In this document: positions 44,830-55,564 of the stretch, piece after piece
Position numbering within the stretch: position 1 is the first letter of the stretch
How the letters are laid out: every line of letters starts with the position of its first letter
Source of the DNA: Petaurus breviceps papuanus
Lineage: Eukaryota; Chordata; Mammalia; Diprotodontia; Petauridae
Assembly (NCBI GenBank): GCA_028583685.1
Contig: JAMXIF010000043.1
Span: 3,693,464-3,757,463, forward strand
DNA: 64,000 nt
Direction: 5' to 3'
Position numbers and translations under genes: made by a program
Notes under the pieces: model-generated
Databases searched by the model: none
What the model saw: the letters and a program-made list of their open reading frames with translations, nothing else
Told to the model about the DNA's origin: nothing

Positions 44830-45785
44830 CAATAAGAATTTATTATTTATCTATCTTGTTGAGTATGACTCCACTCTTACCTCCCCCAACTGATCTCTGA
44901 GCAGGAATTTCAGCCTAGGGTAAAATCCCTGTTGAGTATTTCCCCATTCTCCCTTGTCCCCGGCCCCCCATTAGATAGTTCTCCATTCTTCCCAGTCCCC
45001 TGTCCCCTCCTCCCCCCATCAGATATTCTCCATCCCTTACCCCCTGCCCTCTACCAGATCTTCCCCATCTCCACCCATTCTAGGTTCCCTGTCCCTCAAC
45101 CTAGGGTAAACTTCACATTCCCGTACTCGGGAAATTCAAATATACACTGTCAAATCACTGATTGTGGTCTTGGCTTGACTATTGGAATCGCTTTAAAAAC
45201 TGGCACATTGTCTGTGCCAACTCACTGTCTGATCTGGGTATGTGACCCCAGAAGTCCCATGGTCATAAAGTCCACTTTCAAGTTTTATTCTCAGGGATCT
45301 TTTGTCTTGCTCCTTTCTTCTCTACAATCTATCCATTCCAAAATGCAAAAAGTAGTTGTTGCCCCCAAGGAGCTTACAATTTAATGGTACAAGAAAAGAT
45401 TATTACTAGTATATAGAAACAAGATATATACAGTAAAAAAATAGGGATAATCTTGGAGGGAAGGCACTAACATTTAGGAAGACTGGGAAAGGCTTCTTAG
45501 GAAAGAATGTGGGATTTTAGCTGAGATTTAAAGGAAGTGAAGGAAGCCAAGGGGTAGAAGTGAGAAGGAAGAGAATTCTAGACATGAGAGAGTGAAAGCC
45601 ATTGAAAATACATTGTTGTGGAGAGACAGAGTGTCATATTCAAAGGGGAGGAAGTAAGCAAGTGTCACTGGAGGAAATTAAGATATAGGAAGACTGGAAA
45701 GGCATGAAAGAGCAAAGCTATGGAGGCCTTTTAAAGCCAAACAGAGGATTCTGTATTTGATCATGGAACCAACAGGGAGTACAAG
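44830..45785 (-). mobile_element. L2 3' part, reverse strand, split by solo LTR
   Basis: The reversed L2 terminus begins at 44830 ('caataagaatttattattta') and is interrupted by the LTR at 44858-45326. It continues with 'cccccaaggagcttacaatt', 'ggcttcttaggaaagaatgt', 'agccaaacagaggattctgt' and 'atttgatcatggaac'. Confidence 0.6.
44858..45326 (+). mobile_element. Solo LTR (469 bp), same family as 10193-10602
   Basis: Begins TGTTGAG and ends CTCTACA, flanked by 'atct' on both sides (44854-44857 and 45327-45330), a four-base target duplication. The C-rich U3-like half (44940-45080) and the poly(A)-like CATAAAG near 45265 precede the end segment shared with the reverse copy. No internal region adjoins it. 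A 150-codon open frame through it is a by-product of C-rich composition. The ERV family is unassigned. Confidence 0.65.
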
Positions 45786-45899
45786 GTAACATTGATGAGG
45801 TTTGGGACAGTTGAAGCAGTTACCAATCAGAGCAATGGTGACCAGGGTATGTATATGGCTCAGCATATAGATTTTGAGATGCCCAGAGAGAAAACCATC

Positions 45900-45990
45900 T
45901 TTAAAGAAAGGGACCATTGCTTTTGTTTCTTTTTTGTCCCTGAATCTACCACACAGTAGGTACTCAATATTTATTGATAACAAGAATTCA
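45900..45990 (+). mobile_element. L2 3' end
   Basis: 'gggaccattgcttttgtttc', 'accacacagtaggtactcaa', 'tatttattgataacaag'. Confidence 0.5.
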
Positions 45991-46164
45991 GTTCAATTCC
46001 ATGGACCTAGAATGTATAGAAAACATATTTTGTACCTAGATTAAACACTGTGAAGTAGTATAGTTTCTGTCGTTGAGGATTTTATAATGTGATATGGGAA
46101 ATGAGATTTATACACATGAAAGAATTATTGATGAAAGACTGCCTTTTCCTAGTCACCAGTCCTC

Positions 46165-46330
46165 TGTGTGGTGCAAAAGAATAAATGCCAGATATAGAGC
46201 CAGGGGACCAGGGTTCACACCCCACTTCTGCTACTTATTACCATCCTTGAACAAATCACTTCCTCTCTCCAGGTCCTTCCTATTCATTTAAAAGAGGGCT
46301 GAGCCTGATACCCTCTAAAATCCTATGAAT
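46165..46330 (+). mobile_element. MIR-type CORE-SINE
   Basis: 'gagccaggggaccagggttc', 'ctgctacttattaccatcct', 'tgataccctctaaaatccta'. Confidence 0.5.
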
Positions 46331-46334
46331 CTTT

Positions 46335-47215
46335 TCTAATCTAGGACCTGTCCTCTTTCTATTCTTCGCAAATTCAAACCCTGGGAGTTTCAGGATCCAG
46401 TTGCTGGTGGGTGGGGGCAGTGAGGAAATCTTCCAAGTAATCAGAATGTGAATAGAATTGTGGGCTTTTTAGACCTACTCTTTTATCTGTTTTATTCATC
46501 AAGCAGCAATCCCTTTAACAGCCAAGAGTATAATTGAGAGGTTTGGGGCAGGGAGAATTGATTTCGATAAACGTTTTATTCTTTTACCAGTAATTCTCTT
46601 AAGTGGGCTTCAGTGAATTACCTTTGTTATGCAGCTGTTGCCAGGGAGAGAGTCATAATAACCAGGGTCTCAGCCAAGGAATTTCTCAACTAACTGAAGG
46701 GAGGGAAAGAGTCCTTTCCCAGAGAATCAGTTCTCTACCTCAGCAACTAGGGATAATGAAACACACATCTGCATCTGCTTTTCTGCAAAATTAAGCATTC
46801 CAGCAAGGCCTGAACTAGATACATGAAATGAAATTGTGACTGTAAACTCTGAGCCAGACTCTTGGCAAAGCTGTGAAGAAGCTGAACATTGTTTCAAGGG
46901 TCCTCAGCTTCCTGTTCTCTGCTTTTAAACCCACCTTAGAGACACTCCTTTCTTCTGTGCCCACATACTCAAATCTCTCCATTTCTTTCAATCAAAGCCT
47001 ACTTTCAGATATTTTATTCTCACACTGCTGCAAATGATTCCTAAAAATTATAGTCCACAGACTTTGGAAAGACTCTCAGATATTACCTTCTATAAGTTGT
47101 TTATTTTAAGGATGACATAGCTAAATCATTAGTTATTTGTGGAGATTGGTGTTAAAGGGCAAATCTTCTCTGGGGAAAGCAAGTGTCCCAATAAAATATA
47201 TCTTTGTTCTAGAGA
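46335..47215. other. Repeat-poor stretch, possible conserved non-coding DNA (46480-46930)
   Basis: No element recognised. It contains an AT-core site cluster ('gatttcgataaacgttttat', 'ttttaccagtaattctctta') and balanced sequence. The frame at 46603-46794 shows no known domain. Confidence 0.3.
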
Positions 47216-47219
47216 GCAG

Positions 47220-47345
47220 TAGGGATATAGTTCATATCTTGGACTAAATTGTCCAGTGTCTTTGGGAAATTCAGTTATTCTTTGTGAGTCTTAGTTTTCA
47301 CATCAATAAATCATGGGTCTTGGACTATGTCATCTTTGTAGTATC
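47220..47345 (+). mobile_element. MIR-type fragment
   Basis: 'gtctttgggaaattcagtta', 'ttttcacatcaataaatcat', 'cttggactatgtcatctttg'. Confidence 0.4.
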
Positions 47346-47524
47346 TACTCAAGCACTAAATCCAAAGAGTTTTTGAATGAAACCCTCATGGTAAAGTTTC
47401 ATGGATTGTTTTAGGTGAATGGGGAAGATTGAGGGGGTTTAGATCAAAGAGAATTATTTCAAGAAAACCTTCATTCCTCCATTCGTCCTGAAGAGGTTAC
47501 CCACTAAGAGCAACTTAGGGTTGC

Positions 47525-47965
47525 TCTGGAGACTGCCCCCCCCCAAAAAAAAAAACAACAATCCGGTTCTTGCCCAATGAATTCTACTTTAGTCTTCTCA
47601 CCCAAAGAAAAGTAAAAATTTATTAAAAGTTCACTTGCATTAGACACAGAGTAAGTCTGTGCTAGGTCCTTCTATGGCACTTTCACCATTCTATGGCATT
47701 CTATGGTGCTCTCACACCACATGGCTGTAAGATGGGGTCTTATATACAGAAGGTTGTGGGAGGGATCTAGGGGTGTTCTAGAGGAGGAGTTTGGGGAGGG
47801 TCTTCAGGAGGTGTTAATGAGGTCAATGAGTGATTAAGGGTGGGAAGTAACTGGAGACTACAGACTACAATGAGCTAGACCAGTTCAAAGATGGATCTAT
47901 ATTTTGATAGGTGGGAAGTCTAGTAACAGAGGCTTGGGCTCAGCCACAATGTGAGGCTCATTGCC
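47525..47965 (-). mobile_element. LTR, reverse strand, same family as the two LTRs at 48.2-49.4 kb
   Basis: On the minus strand it carries the shared landmarks in order: 'acttcccacccttaatcact', 'acacccctagatccctccca', TATA-like 'tgtatataagaccccatctt', poly(A)-type 'tttaataaat', and 'gtagaattcattgggcaaga'. The ends are approximate. The family is unassigned. It is more diverged from the two forward copies than they are from each other. Confidence 0.55.
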
Positions 47966-48209
47966 TCATGCAAATGCCTTATCAAATGAGATGATTTAAT
48001 CAAGAGTCCAAATGAGGTTGCCAGAGCCTGTACCTCAAGGACTCCAGGAGAGCTGCAGGGGGCTCCCGGAGCCCATACCTCATCACTCCCTCCCTCCTTT
48101 CCTTCCCTTAGGCTACTATGTCTCTCTCTGGGTTTACTCTACCTCTTCTCTAATGTCATTGAGTCTTCCCCCAATTTCAGGTGTTTTCTTTTCACAGCCA
48201 TCAGTAACT
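47966..48209. other. Spacer between inverted LTRs
   Basis: Unrecognised sequence with a pyrimidine-rich part at 48085-48150. It may be leftover internal ERV sequence or host DNA. Confidence 0.3.
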
Positions 48210-48797
48210 AGGACTCAAGTTGATGGGGTATAGGTTCTGGGATCCCCCTTGACCTCTCCTTGAATCTTCCCACTTGATCTAGTGTTCCCTGAGTCCATAA
48301 GTTTTTCATTATCACTATGCTGAAATCTCAGTTACCTTTAAATTAACCTAACCCTTGGTTGTCTGTTGCCTCCAGCAACTTCCCACCCTTGATCCTATCA
48401 AAATTCTATTCTCTTGGTTCCTGGGGTCCTACCTCTAGTCACCCCACTCCCATCAACATCCTCCTTATATTCCTCCACAAGATACTTCCTGGACCCCTCC
48501 TCTAGGCACCCCAGACTACTTGACCACCCTTAGATCTCTCCCTCAGTCTTTTGGTATATAAAATCCATCTTGGTTCCATGAAGGTGCTCAGATTCATTCT
48601 GGCCTGCTTGCCAATACAAGTGTCACAAATGCTCAGATTCCTTAAGAGTCTAGCTGAGATTTCTTAAGAATCTGGCCAATATGGTGAATTTTTTAATAAT
48701 CTGTCTTTTCATTGGATTAAAGATGGCTTGAGTCGAATTCATTTGGGCAGGACTATGCATTGCTATTTTGGGGTCCCAGCTCCCCTAAAGCTCAACA
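48210..48797 (+). mobile_element. LTR copy a (forward)
   Basis: Landmarks shared with copy b: 'gaatcttcccacttgatct', 'cttcccacccttgatcctat', TATA-like 'ggtatataaaatccatcttg', 'ccttaagagtctagctgaga', a T/A-rich poly(A)-signal zone near 48690, and 'cgaattcatttgggcaggac'. The end is placed at a CA near 48797. ERV LTR, family unassigned. Confidence 0.6.
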
Positions 48798-48859
48798 AAA
48801 TTCCATTTAACCACTTAATGTGAATTAGTTTTTACAAAATAGTATTAATTTTGAATATA

Positions 48860-49420
48860 TAGCAAGTGGTTGGGTATAGAATCTAGGAAGCCCCTTGAAT
48901 CTTCCCACTTGATCTGGCTTTCCCCAGAGGCCAACAGCTTTCCATTATCAGTATGAGTGAATCTCTCTTACCCTTAAGCTAGCCTACCCTCCATTATCTG
49001 CTACCTGAAGCTGTTTCCCACCCTTGGTTCCATCAAAATCATATTATCTTGATTCCTGGAGTCCAATCAAGTCCCATCAAGATCCTCCCTGAACCCCTCC
49101 TCCCAACACCTCAGACTACTAGACCACCCCTAGATCCTTTCCACAGTCTCTCAGTATATAAGATCCATCTTGCCTCCATCAAGGGGCTCAGATTCAATCT
49201 ATCTCAGACTCAGACTGTGTCAGATTGTTCTGGCCTGCTTGGCACTAAAAACATCACAAATGCTTAGGCTCCTTAAGAATCTACCTAAAATTATTGTGAT
49301 TCTTTAATAAACTTTCTTTGATTGAGAAAAGGCTTGAGTTGAATTCATTTGGCAGGATCCAGTATGTCAGTGTTTTGGGGTCTTTAGCATGCCTACCTCT
49401 AAACCTCAATAGAAAGTAGA
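48860..49420 (+). mobile_element. LTR copy b (forward, tandem to copy a)
   Basis: The same landmark order as copy a, with TATA-like 'agtatataagatccatcttg' at about 49153 and an AATAAA signal at about 49305. It carries an extra short 'tcagactcagactg' duplication near 49205. Only about 60 bp separate it from copy a. The end is approximate. Confidence 0.6.
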
Positions 49421-49589
49421 GTATTACAAACATTCCTCCTTCAGTACTTCATGGTCGCCTATCCCCTAAACCTCCTTGATTATTTGGAACAGTGGGCTCA
49501 GATCAAACAAAATTTTTATACAGCATTGTTCCCACCAAGTTATTGAGTGCAGCTGAGTGTTCATCTCAACTGTGACTGGACTGAGTCTT

Positions 49590-49715
49590 GAAAGTCAGAT
49601 CTCACTTCATGAGACATTACTGTTGGGCTCACTGTAACCTGATTCTAGCATAGTGATGTTATTTCCGTCCTCTTCCAGAATGAAGAACACCAACCATTGT
49701 TGGGATAGCTGCAAG
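49590..49715 (+). repeat. Interspersed repeat end of unnamed family
   Basis: 'gtaacctgattctagcatag', 'tgatgttatttccgtcctct' and 'tccagaatgaagaacaccaa' match the tail of the repeat at 32440-32675 in the opposite orientation. Confidence 0.35.
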
Positions 49716-49789
49716 GTCTTAGCCAATCAAGTAATAGTCTTAGGATCCATTAAACTCATATAAACCAAACCAATGCTACCTCATAGACT

Positions 49790-49960
49790 ATCAATTATTT
49801 CTGTAACTTTGGCAATGTCACTTACCTCTTTGTGTTTTCTTCTTTCTTTCATCTTTTAAATGATAAGAAAAATGCCTGTTATATCATCCTCATAGGATTG
49901 TTGTATTAGCTCATATAATGAATGTGAAAGTATCATATAAAATAATAGGCAAATATTTCC
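49790..49960 (+). mobile_element. MIR/THER1-type fragment
   Basis: 'ggcaatgtcacttacctctt', 'tcataggattgttgtattag', 'gaatgtgaaagtatcatata'. Confidence 0.4.
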
Positions 49961-49964
49961 ATGA

Positions 49965-50585
49965 GGAATGTCACAAATTGTAATTCAGATAAATATAGCC
50001 TATGTAATTATCCTTAACCAGTAAAGAATTAACCATAAATAGAGTTTATTCTGAAAATTGGAGGAAAGTCAGAATGATTATTTTTCCTTTCCCCACCACC
50101 CTTATTTTCACTCCCTATAGAACTGTTTTCAATTGTCATAAGTAGCAATATCAAACCAGGCTCACTCAGGCCTTTAATTTACTTAAGGAGTGGTTGTCTT
50201 CAGGGTTACAGGGCTACAAAACCAGCTAAGGGTAAATCTGTAAGCTCATTGTTCATATACTTTCTGCAGCTATTTGCCTTTTACATTGTCTCCTACCTGT
50301 TGATATTTCTCAGTCCCTATAGACCAGATGACTTACTACTTATTACCTGACCATTTGACCTCTTGCTTTACTTTGATCAAATAATTCCTGTCTCCTAATT
50401 GCTGACTACATGCATTGACTCTGAAACCCATCTTGTTCTTTCTTTCTAGACATGATCTAGATTTCTTTTTCTTACCTAATCTCTGCCTGCTTGCAACTTT
50501 ACATTTTATTCATCTTTTTCTTTCCTGATCTCAACATGCTGCCTAGCCTCCTTCAATTAAAATGACAATAGTAAAAAAATAAGAA
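49965..50585. other. Unassigned sequence
   Basis: No repeat or gene recognised. Confidence 0.5.
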
Positions 50586-50589
50586 TAAG

Positions 50590-50820
50590 ACACTTACCTC
50601 TATATTATGCTCTAAGATTTTTAAAGTTCTTCACCTATATTATCTCATTAACTGCATGAGCTATGGGCTATTATTATTTCCATTTTTTCTTTTCAGAAAA
50701 AGGAACTGAGGATATCAAATGTTAAGTGCTTTACCCAAGGTCACACAGTAAATGTTTAAGGCAGGATTTTAATTCAGGTCTTCCTGATTCCATGCCCATT
50801 GCTCTGCTCACCTTAGACAG
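50590..50820 (-). mobile_element. MIR/THER1-type CORE-SINE, reverse strand
   Basis: 'aagatttttaaagttcttca', 'cctatattatctcattaact', 'acccaaggtcacacagtaaa', 'aattcaggtcttcctgattc'. Confidence 0.6.
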
Positions 50821-50962
50821 CATTTGTTCTCACCTTAGACAGCATTTATAACAACCTTGTCATTTTACAGATGAGAAAATCAAGACTTAGAGAAGAAAAA
50901 TAATTTTAAATTCAAAAACACACAATTCATTAAGCCCCTCAATTCACTGATAATCATGATTG

Positions 50963-51574
50963 TGTAACAATAATGCAATATTCACAACACCCATGGTGGT
51001 TATGAATATGCTGGTATAGTTTCAAGTCACAAAATGTAACAGACTCTCCACATGGAGGGTGGAACCAAAGCCTTCACTCAAAAACAGAAAACCAAGTCCC
51101 AGAACCAGAACGTCAGTCATTATAGTAGCTGTGAAGTTGGTACACATGGTTAATGCAGTGAACATCCACATTCCCAAGCCTTCACAACAGAACAGGCTCC
51201 CTCAAGCAGGGATCCTCCTCTCTTACTCATTGTAGCTCCTCAGCCTGGTTCTTGGAAGTTCTCAGAAGAAATTCCCAAAAGAAAAGTCTCAGCAGAATTT
51301 CCCAGAAGAAAGGTCTCAGCAGAAGCTCCAGCCTCCAGATGCTCATTGAGAGAAATTCTGACTTTCCCAGCTGGGGTTTTTCCTTATATACAGTATTGCT
51401 CCTCCCTGTTCGGCCCCTTCCTCTTATATCAGCAACTTCCTCCCAAAGTGTTAACTACTTCTGTGTTAATTAAATAGCTTAAACAAGGTGTTAACTTGAA
51501 ACAAGGTCCTAAGTACCTGTTTACTTCCCAATACAAAGGGGCATGGAAGATCTTCAGATTCCATTAACATTACA
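50963..51574 (-). mobile_element. Solo LTR (612 bp), reverse strand, 5-bp target duplication
   Basis: On the minus strand it begins TGTAATG at 51574 and ends TTGTTACA at 50963. The word 'gattg' lies directly outside each end (50958-50962 and 51575-51579). A TATA-like 'ctgtatataagg' lies near 51390 on the minus strand, downstream of an AT-rich U3. Short direct repeats around 51265-51330 ('ttctcagaagaaattcccaa' and related) are part of the LTR. No internal retroviral sequence adjoins it, so it is a solo LTR. The family is unassigned; 5-bp duplications occur in several ERV classes. Confidence 0.65.
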
Positions 51575-51604
51575 GATTGTCATGCCAAGAATAGCTAATG
51601 ATAT

Positions 51605-51606
<2 letters not shown>

Positions 51607-51642
<36 letters not shown>
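51607..51642. repeat. (AT)n microsatellite
   Basis: About 17 perfect TA units. Confidence 0.95.
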
Positions 51643-51645
<3 letters not shown>

Positions 51646-51984
51646 CACTAATAAGTGTTGGATAACAGTAGAGCTAAGTATTCAGTTATATGATTTTTAT
51701 AGCATGATTTTTAGATCAATCTGACATTATTATAAGCATTTTATTCATTAATATTACCTTTTGAAGATTCTTTTGGAGTAAATTAATGTCATCACACATC
51801 TTAACAGATCTGGATAGAAAAAATGGGCAACTATAACTATGGAAAGATATGAGCTGTCAAATATTTCTTATGTTCTATTCACCAATTTGTGGGTAAATGG
51901 GACATTCATATGTTCTATATAAGGTCTATGAAATTTATCCTCTTGTTCAGTTGAAAATATGCCTCTTGATCTGGAGAAGGGAAG

Positions 51985-52885
51985 ACATTTCAGTAGAGTA
52001 TTGATGGAGCTGAAAACTGGGTTCCACCATTTTAGAAAGACATTTGGAATTATGCTAAGAAAAATGACTAAAATACTCAAATTATTTGACTCACCAGGCC
52101 CACTGCTAGACACATATAATCTTTAGGTGAAAAAAGAAAGAAAAAGTTTAAATATATAGCAAAATCTTCCTATTAGCATTTATAATGTTTGCAAATTACT
52201 GGTTATCAATTGGGGAATGAGTGAACCAATTGTGGTAAATGAATGTGATGTAGAAGAATTGACTATGGGGACAGTTAAGTGGCACAGTGAATAGAACACT
52301 GGCCTTGGAGTCAGGAGGACTTGAGTTCAAATCTGGCCTATGACACTCGACACACTTACTAGCTATGTGACCTAGGGGAAGTCACTTATCTCCAATTGCC
52401 TTGCCTTCCCTCCTCAAAAAAAAAAAAAAAGAAATGATAACTATGAAGAATTCAGAGAAATGTAGAATGACTTATATGAACTGATGCAGAAGGAAGACAG
52501 CAAAGGGAAACATTACACATAATAACTACAATAATAGAAATAGAACAAAGCAACCTGAACAATGTTATTATCAATTACATTCAGCATATATTTTCTATAT
52601 ATGGAATTATATATTATTACTTATGTAAGCAAGATTGACCCAAGACAAAAGATAAGAAATTAAACTTCCTTTCCTTTTTTGTGTGGTTGGAATATTTAGA
52701 TATGCAATATAGAATATACTTTCAGATTTAGTTGATGTGTTGATTAGTTTTCTTTGGTTTTGTGGTTTTTGCTCTCTTATTATATTTAATTTTTGGTTCA
52801 AGTAATATTTTTTTTCTTAGTAAGGAAACAAGTAGGCACATAAGAATATATTTGGAAATGGAGGTGATATTAAAAATTAAAAAAA
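51985..52885 (+). mobile_element. L1 3' fragment (end of ORF2 and 3' UTR), split by SINE
   Basis: 'acatttggaattatgctaag', 'gttatcaattggggaatgag', 'ccaattgtggtaaatgaatg', then, after the SINE, 'gaagaattcagagaaatgta', 'ttatatgaactgatgcagaa' and a T-rich 3' UTR. The ORF2 C-terminal frame is not maintained. Confidence 0.6.
52268..52433 (+). mobile_element. Poly(A) marsupial SINE, full length
   Basis: 'gggacagttaagtggcacag', 'gttcaaatctggcctatga', 'gtcacttatctccaattgcc', A15. Approximate target repeat 'agaattgactatg' / 'agaaatgataactatg'. Confidence 0.85.
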
Positions 52886-53031
52886 TTAGAAAATACAAAA
52901 GTGCTTCCTGTGCATGTTACTGTACATAAGAAGTTTTGTTTGAGTTTTCATTAACAGAGAGGAGAGGTCTAAATATATATGTGTATACACTATAATCTCT
53001 CTCTCTATCTATATATGGAGAGTTGAACTTT

Positions 53032-53047
53032 CTGGCATTTATTTTAT
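53032..53047. repeat. Left target-site duplication of SINE
   Basis: 'ctggcatttattttat' here and 'ctggcatttatttttt' at 53189-53204. Confidence 0.8.
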
Positions 53048-53188
53048 TTTTTTGCTATTTGGAGGGGGGAAGGTAGGGCAATTAGGGTTAAGTAACTTGC
53101 CCAAGGTCACACGGTTAGTTTTGTGTTAAGTGTCTGAGGCCGGATTTGACTTCAGGTCCTCCTGACTCTAAGGTCCGTGCTCTATTCA
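53048..53188 (-). mobile_element. Poly(A) marsupial SINE, reverse strand, 5' truncated
   Basis: T-run, 'gggttaagtaacttgcccaa', 'aggccggatttgacttcagg', ending at 'gtgctctattcact' before the whole head is reached. The target repeat is nearly perfect. Confidence 0.85.
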
Positions 53189-53204
53189 CTGGCATTTATT
53201 TTTT

Positions 53205-54305
53205 AAAGTAACATTTTAAATCCTCCCTTGAGTACCTCACCCCATACATGGCAACCTAGGTGGCAATTTGCTTATTCCTATTCCCAGTTCTGTCATGATA
53301 CCAGAAGTTCAATCATTGTAGTGATTCCTTTGGACCTTTACAGATTTTTGGCCCTCCAAAGACCCATATTAAAGCCAAAAATATTTCAGCAAATCATTCT
53401 CAGTTAAAACTTTAATAGGGAAAGATTTACAAAGTACCTGCTGAGGCAGAGGAAAGAGAAAAGGATGGTTTTATTTATTCAATTGTAAAAAGCTGTGAAA
53501 TAAATTTAATTGATTCAGTATTGAATATCATTCATAATAAATCACTTTTAAGTGTCAAAAAATGAAAAAAAAGGAAAAGGGACAAGGAGGGCACTCTACC
53601 AAAAGTCAAACTTCATTAACTGCTCACATTGCCTTTTGAAGGCCCTGCACCTGTTATACCAGATTAGATATTCTGGAAGCTGAGAGTGAATTTTTGATTA
53701 TTCTTCAGAAAAGCTCTTCATGCAAGGCTAATGTGCTTGTTCCTTTATTTCAGAATAGAAGAGACTGATCATTCTCTTCTTAAAGTCAAAATCAGAGCCC
53801 AGGAATGATTTTTCTCTTTTCTTTTTCTTTTTTCCTAAAAACAAACCAAAATAAATACCTAAAGGAGCAGTTCCCTCCTCTCCCCCCCACTCCCTCATGC
53901 AGAAATGTGGTCTTTGTCAGACAGAAAGTGGTTTTCAAAGTGAATTTACAGAGTTGATATTGGTGGATAATGAACAGTGTAATGTTCATATCCATTATGG
54001 GCTCTCACCAGGGGTGAGATAAAGTCAAATAATGGAATCTCAAAAATGCTATCATAAAAAGAGACTGAAGGGTCTGTGATGTTCCTGCATGCGCCTTTAA
54101 AAAAACCTGGGTGGGAAGAATTCCATGAATGGATTCACAAAGTCATGAAGCATAACTGCTTTTGATGGGAGGGGGTACATGTACAGTAGCATTCTTTCTT
54201 CCTCATTTAAAACTCCTCACCAAAATTCATTTGTCAGAAATCTCTTATGGCCTTGAAGCTGATCATTAGACAAAACAGGATAGATAATCAATCAAACTAT
54301 ACACA
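53205..54305. other. Unassigned sequence
   Basis: No element or gene recognised. The minus-strand frame at 53792-53995 has no known domain. Confidence 0.45.
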
Positions 54306-54429
54306 AGTATAATGAATCTATTGCATGATAGTTACTGTGCTAGGCATTGGAGATACAAAGACAAAAATTGTCCTCAAGGAATTCATAATCTACAGGAGGA
54401 ACCTGCATATAAATAAAATCTAAATATGT

Positions 54430-54645
54430 TTTGTGGTTGTTGTTGTTGTTGTTCAGTTTTTTCCAACTATTTGTAACCCTATTTGGGGTGTTCTTGACAA
54501 ACATACTGGAATAGTTTGTCATTTCTTTCTTCATCTCGTTTTACCAATGAGGAAACTGAGGCAAACAGGGTTAAGTTGCCCAGGGTCAGTTAGTATTGGA
54601 GGACAAATTTGAACATAGGTCTTCCTGACTCTAAGTCTGTATCTA
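54430..54645 (-). mobile_element. Mar1 CORE-SINE, reverse strand
   Basis: 'gtggttgttgttgttgttgt', 'atttggggtgttcttgacaa', 'gaggaaactgaggcaaacag', 'aggtcttcctgactctaagt'. The head is cut off. Confidence 0.85.
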
Positions 54646-54647
54646 TT

Positions 54648-54905
54648 TTATATTGATTATATGTATGTATGTACATACATACATATACACACATATACAT
54701 ATATATACACAAATATATAATGTAAAAATAGAAAAAATAATGTAAAATATAATGTGCATACTTATATGCAAAAATATATATGTACAAAATACATATAGTA
54801 GATACGCATATATAATTTAAAAATAATGTAAAATATGTTTATATATACACAAATAAATATATAATACACACACAAAACAAATATACAGAGTTTCATACAC
54901 ACATA
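54648..54905. repeat. Degenerate ATAC/ATAT microsatellite block
   Basis: TATGTATG, CATACATA, ATACACAA and AATATATA units. Long minus-strand frames here are repeat artefacts. Confidence 0.85.
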
Positions 54906-55089
54906 ATTGATGATGGGGCAAGAAATGAGACTAGTAACTGAAAGTATCAGACAAAGTTTCATGTAGAAAATAGCATTTGAGCTGAGACTTGAAGAAAACT
55001 AGGCATTCTGGGAAGTAAAGGTGAGGAAGTAATGACTCTCCACATAGGAGACATCCACTTATGGAAGAAGGCTTGGGGATCATCTGTTC

Positions 55090-55410
55090 CAACTCTCTCT
55101 TGTTCCCCAATATTTTTTGTAAGAATATTATGAACCATAGTGGAACATGACATTTCTTTGAATTTTTGATGGCTTTGCTATATTTTTTCTTCTCCAGGAT
55201 AAATATTCAATCTTCCCCCTTTCAATATCTAGACTTCCTTTAGCTGACCTCCCCAAATACTTATTACTACCCTTTCTACAATGTGGCATCAAGAGCTGAA
55301 ATCAATATGCTGGCTGCAATCAGATCAACACAGAGAGCTGTGGGAGTATCATTTGCTTCATATCCTTCTACTTCCTAACCTTTTCCACAACATGTATGTT
55401 GTTCTATGAT
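55090..55410 (-). mobile_element. Possible CR1/L3 fragment, reverse strand
   Basis: 'ctacaatgtggcatcaagag' and 'gctggctgcaatcagatcaa' loosely match the reversed CR1 segment 'aaaatgtggtgcccagaact', 'gatgtggtctgaccag'. Confidence 0.35.
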
Positions 55411-55564
55411 GGCCATCCTTTTACTTTCCATCTCACATGAAACTTTTACTCTTTCCCTGCATCTTTCAGTTCTGATAGGTGAATTTTTGCCTTTTGTTGA
55501 CAGCATACAGGTATCTATAACACTTCTAAGCCACCTTCATGCTATTTTGCCATCTGTGCTACTG

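Larger units (their letters stand above)
54310..55060 (-). mobile_element. L2 3' part, reverse strand, split by Mar1 and microsatellite
   Basis: 54310-54425 holds the reversed terminus ('gttactgtgctaggcattgg', 'ctcaaggaattcataatcta'). 54935-55060 continues with reversed coding sequence ('caaagtttcatgtagaaaat', 'tgagctgagacttgaagaa'). Confidence 0.5.

Noticed and set aside
44932-45384. The longest frame in the window (150 codons), Pro-rich
   Set aside because: It spans a solo LTR and runs into reversed L2. The similar frame in the other copy of the LTR simply reflects shared DNA.
54590-54962. Tyr/Ile/His-rich minus-strand frames resembling membrane proteins
   Set aside because: Products of an ATAC/ATAT microsatellite block.
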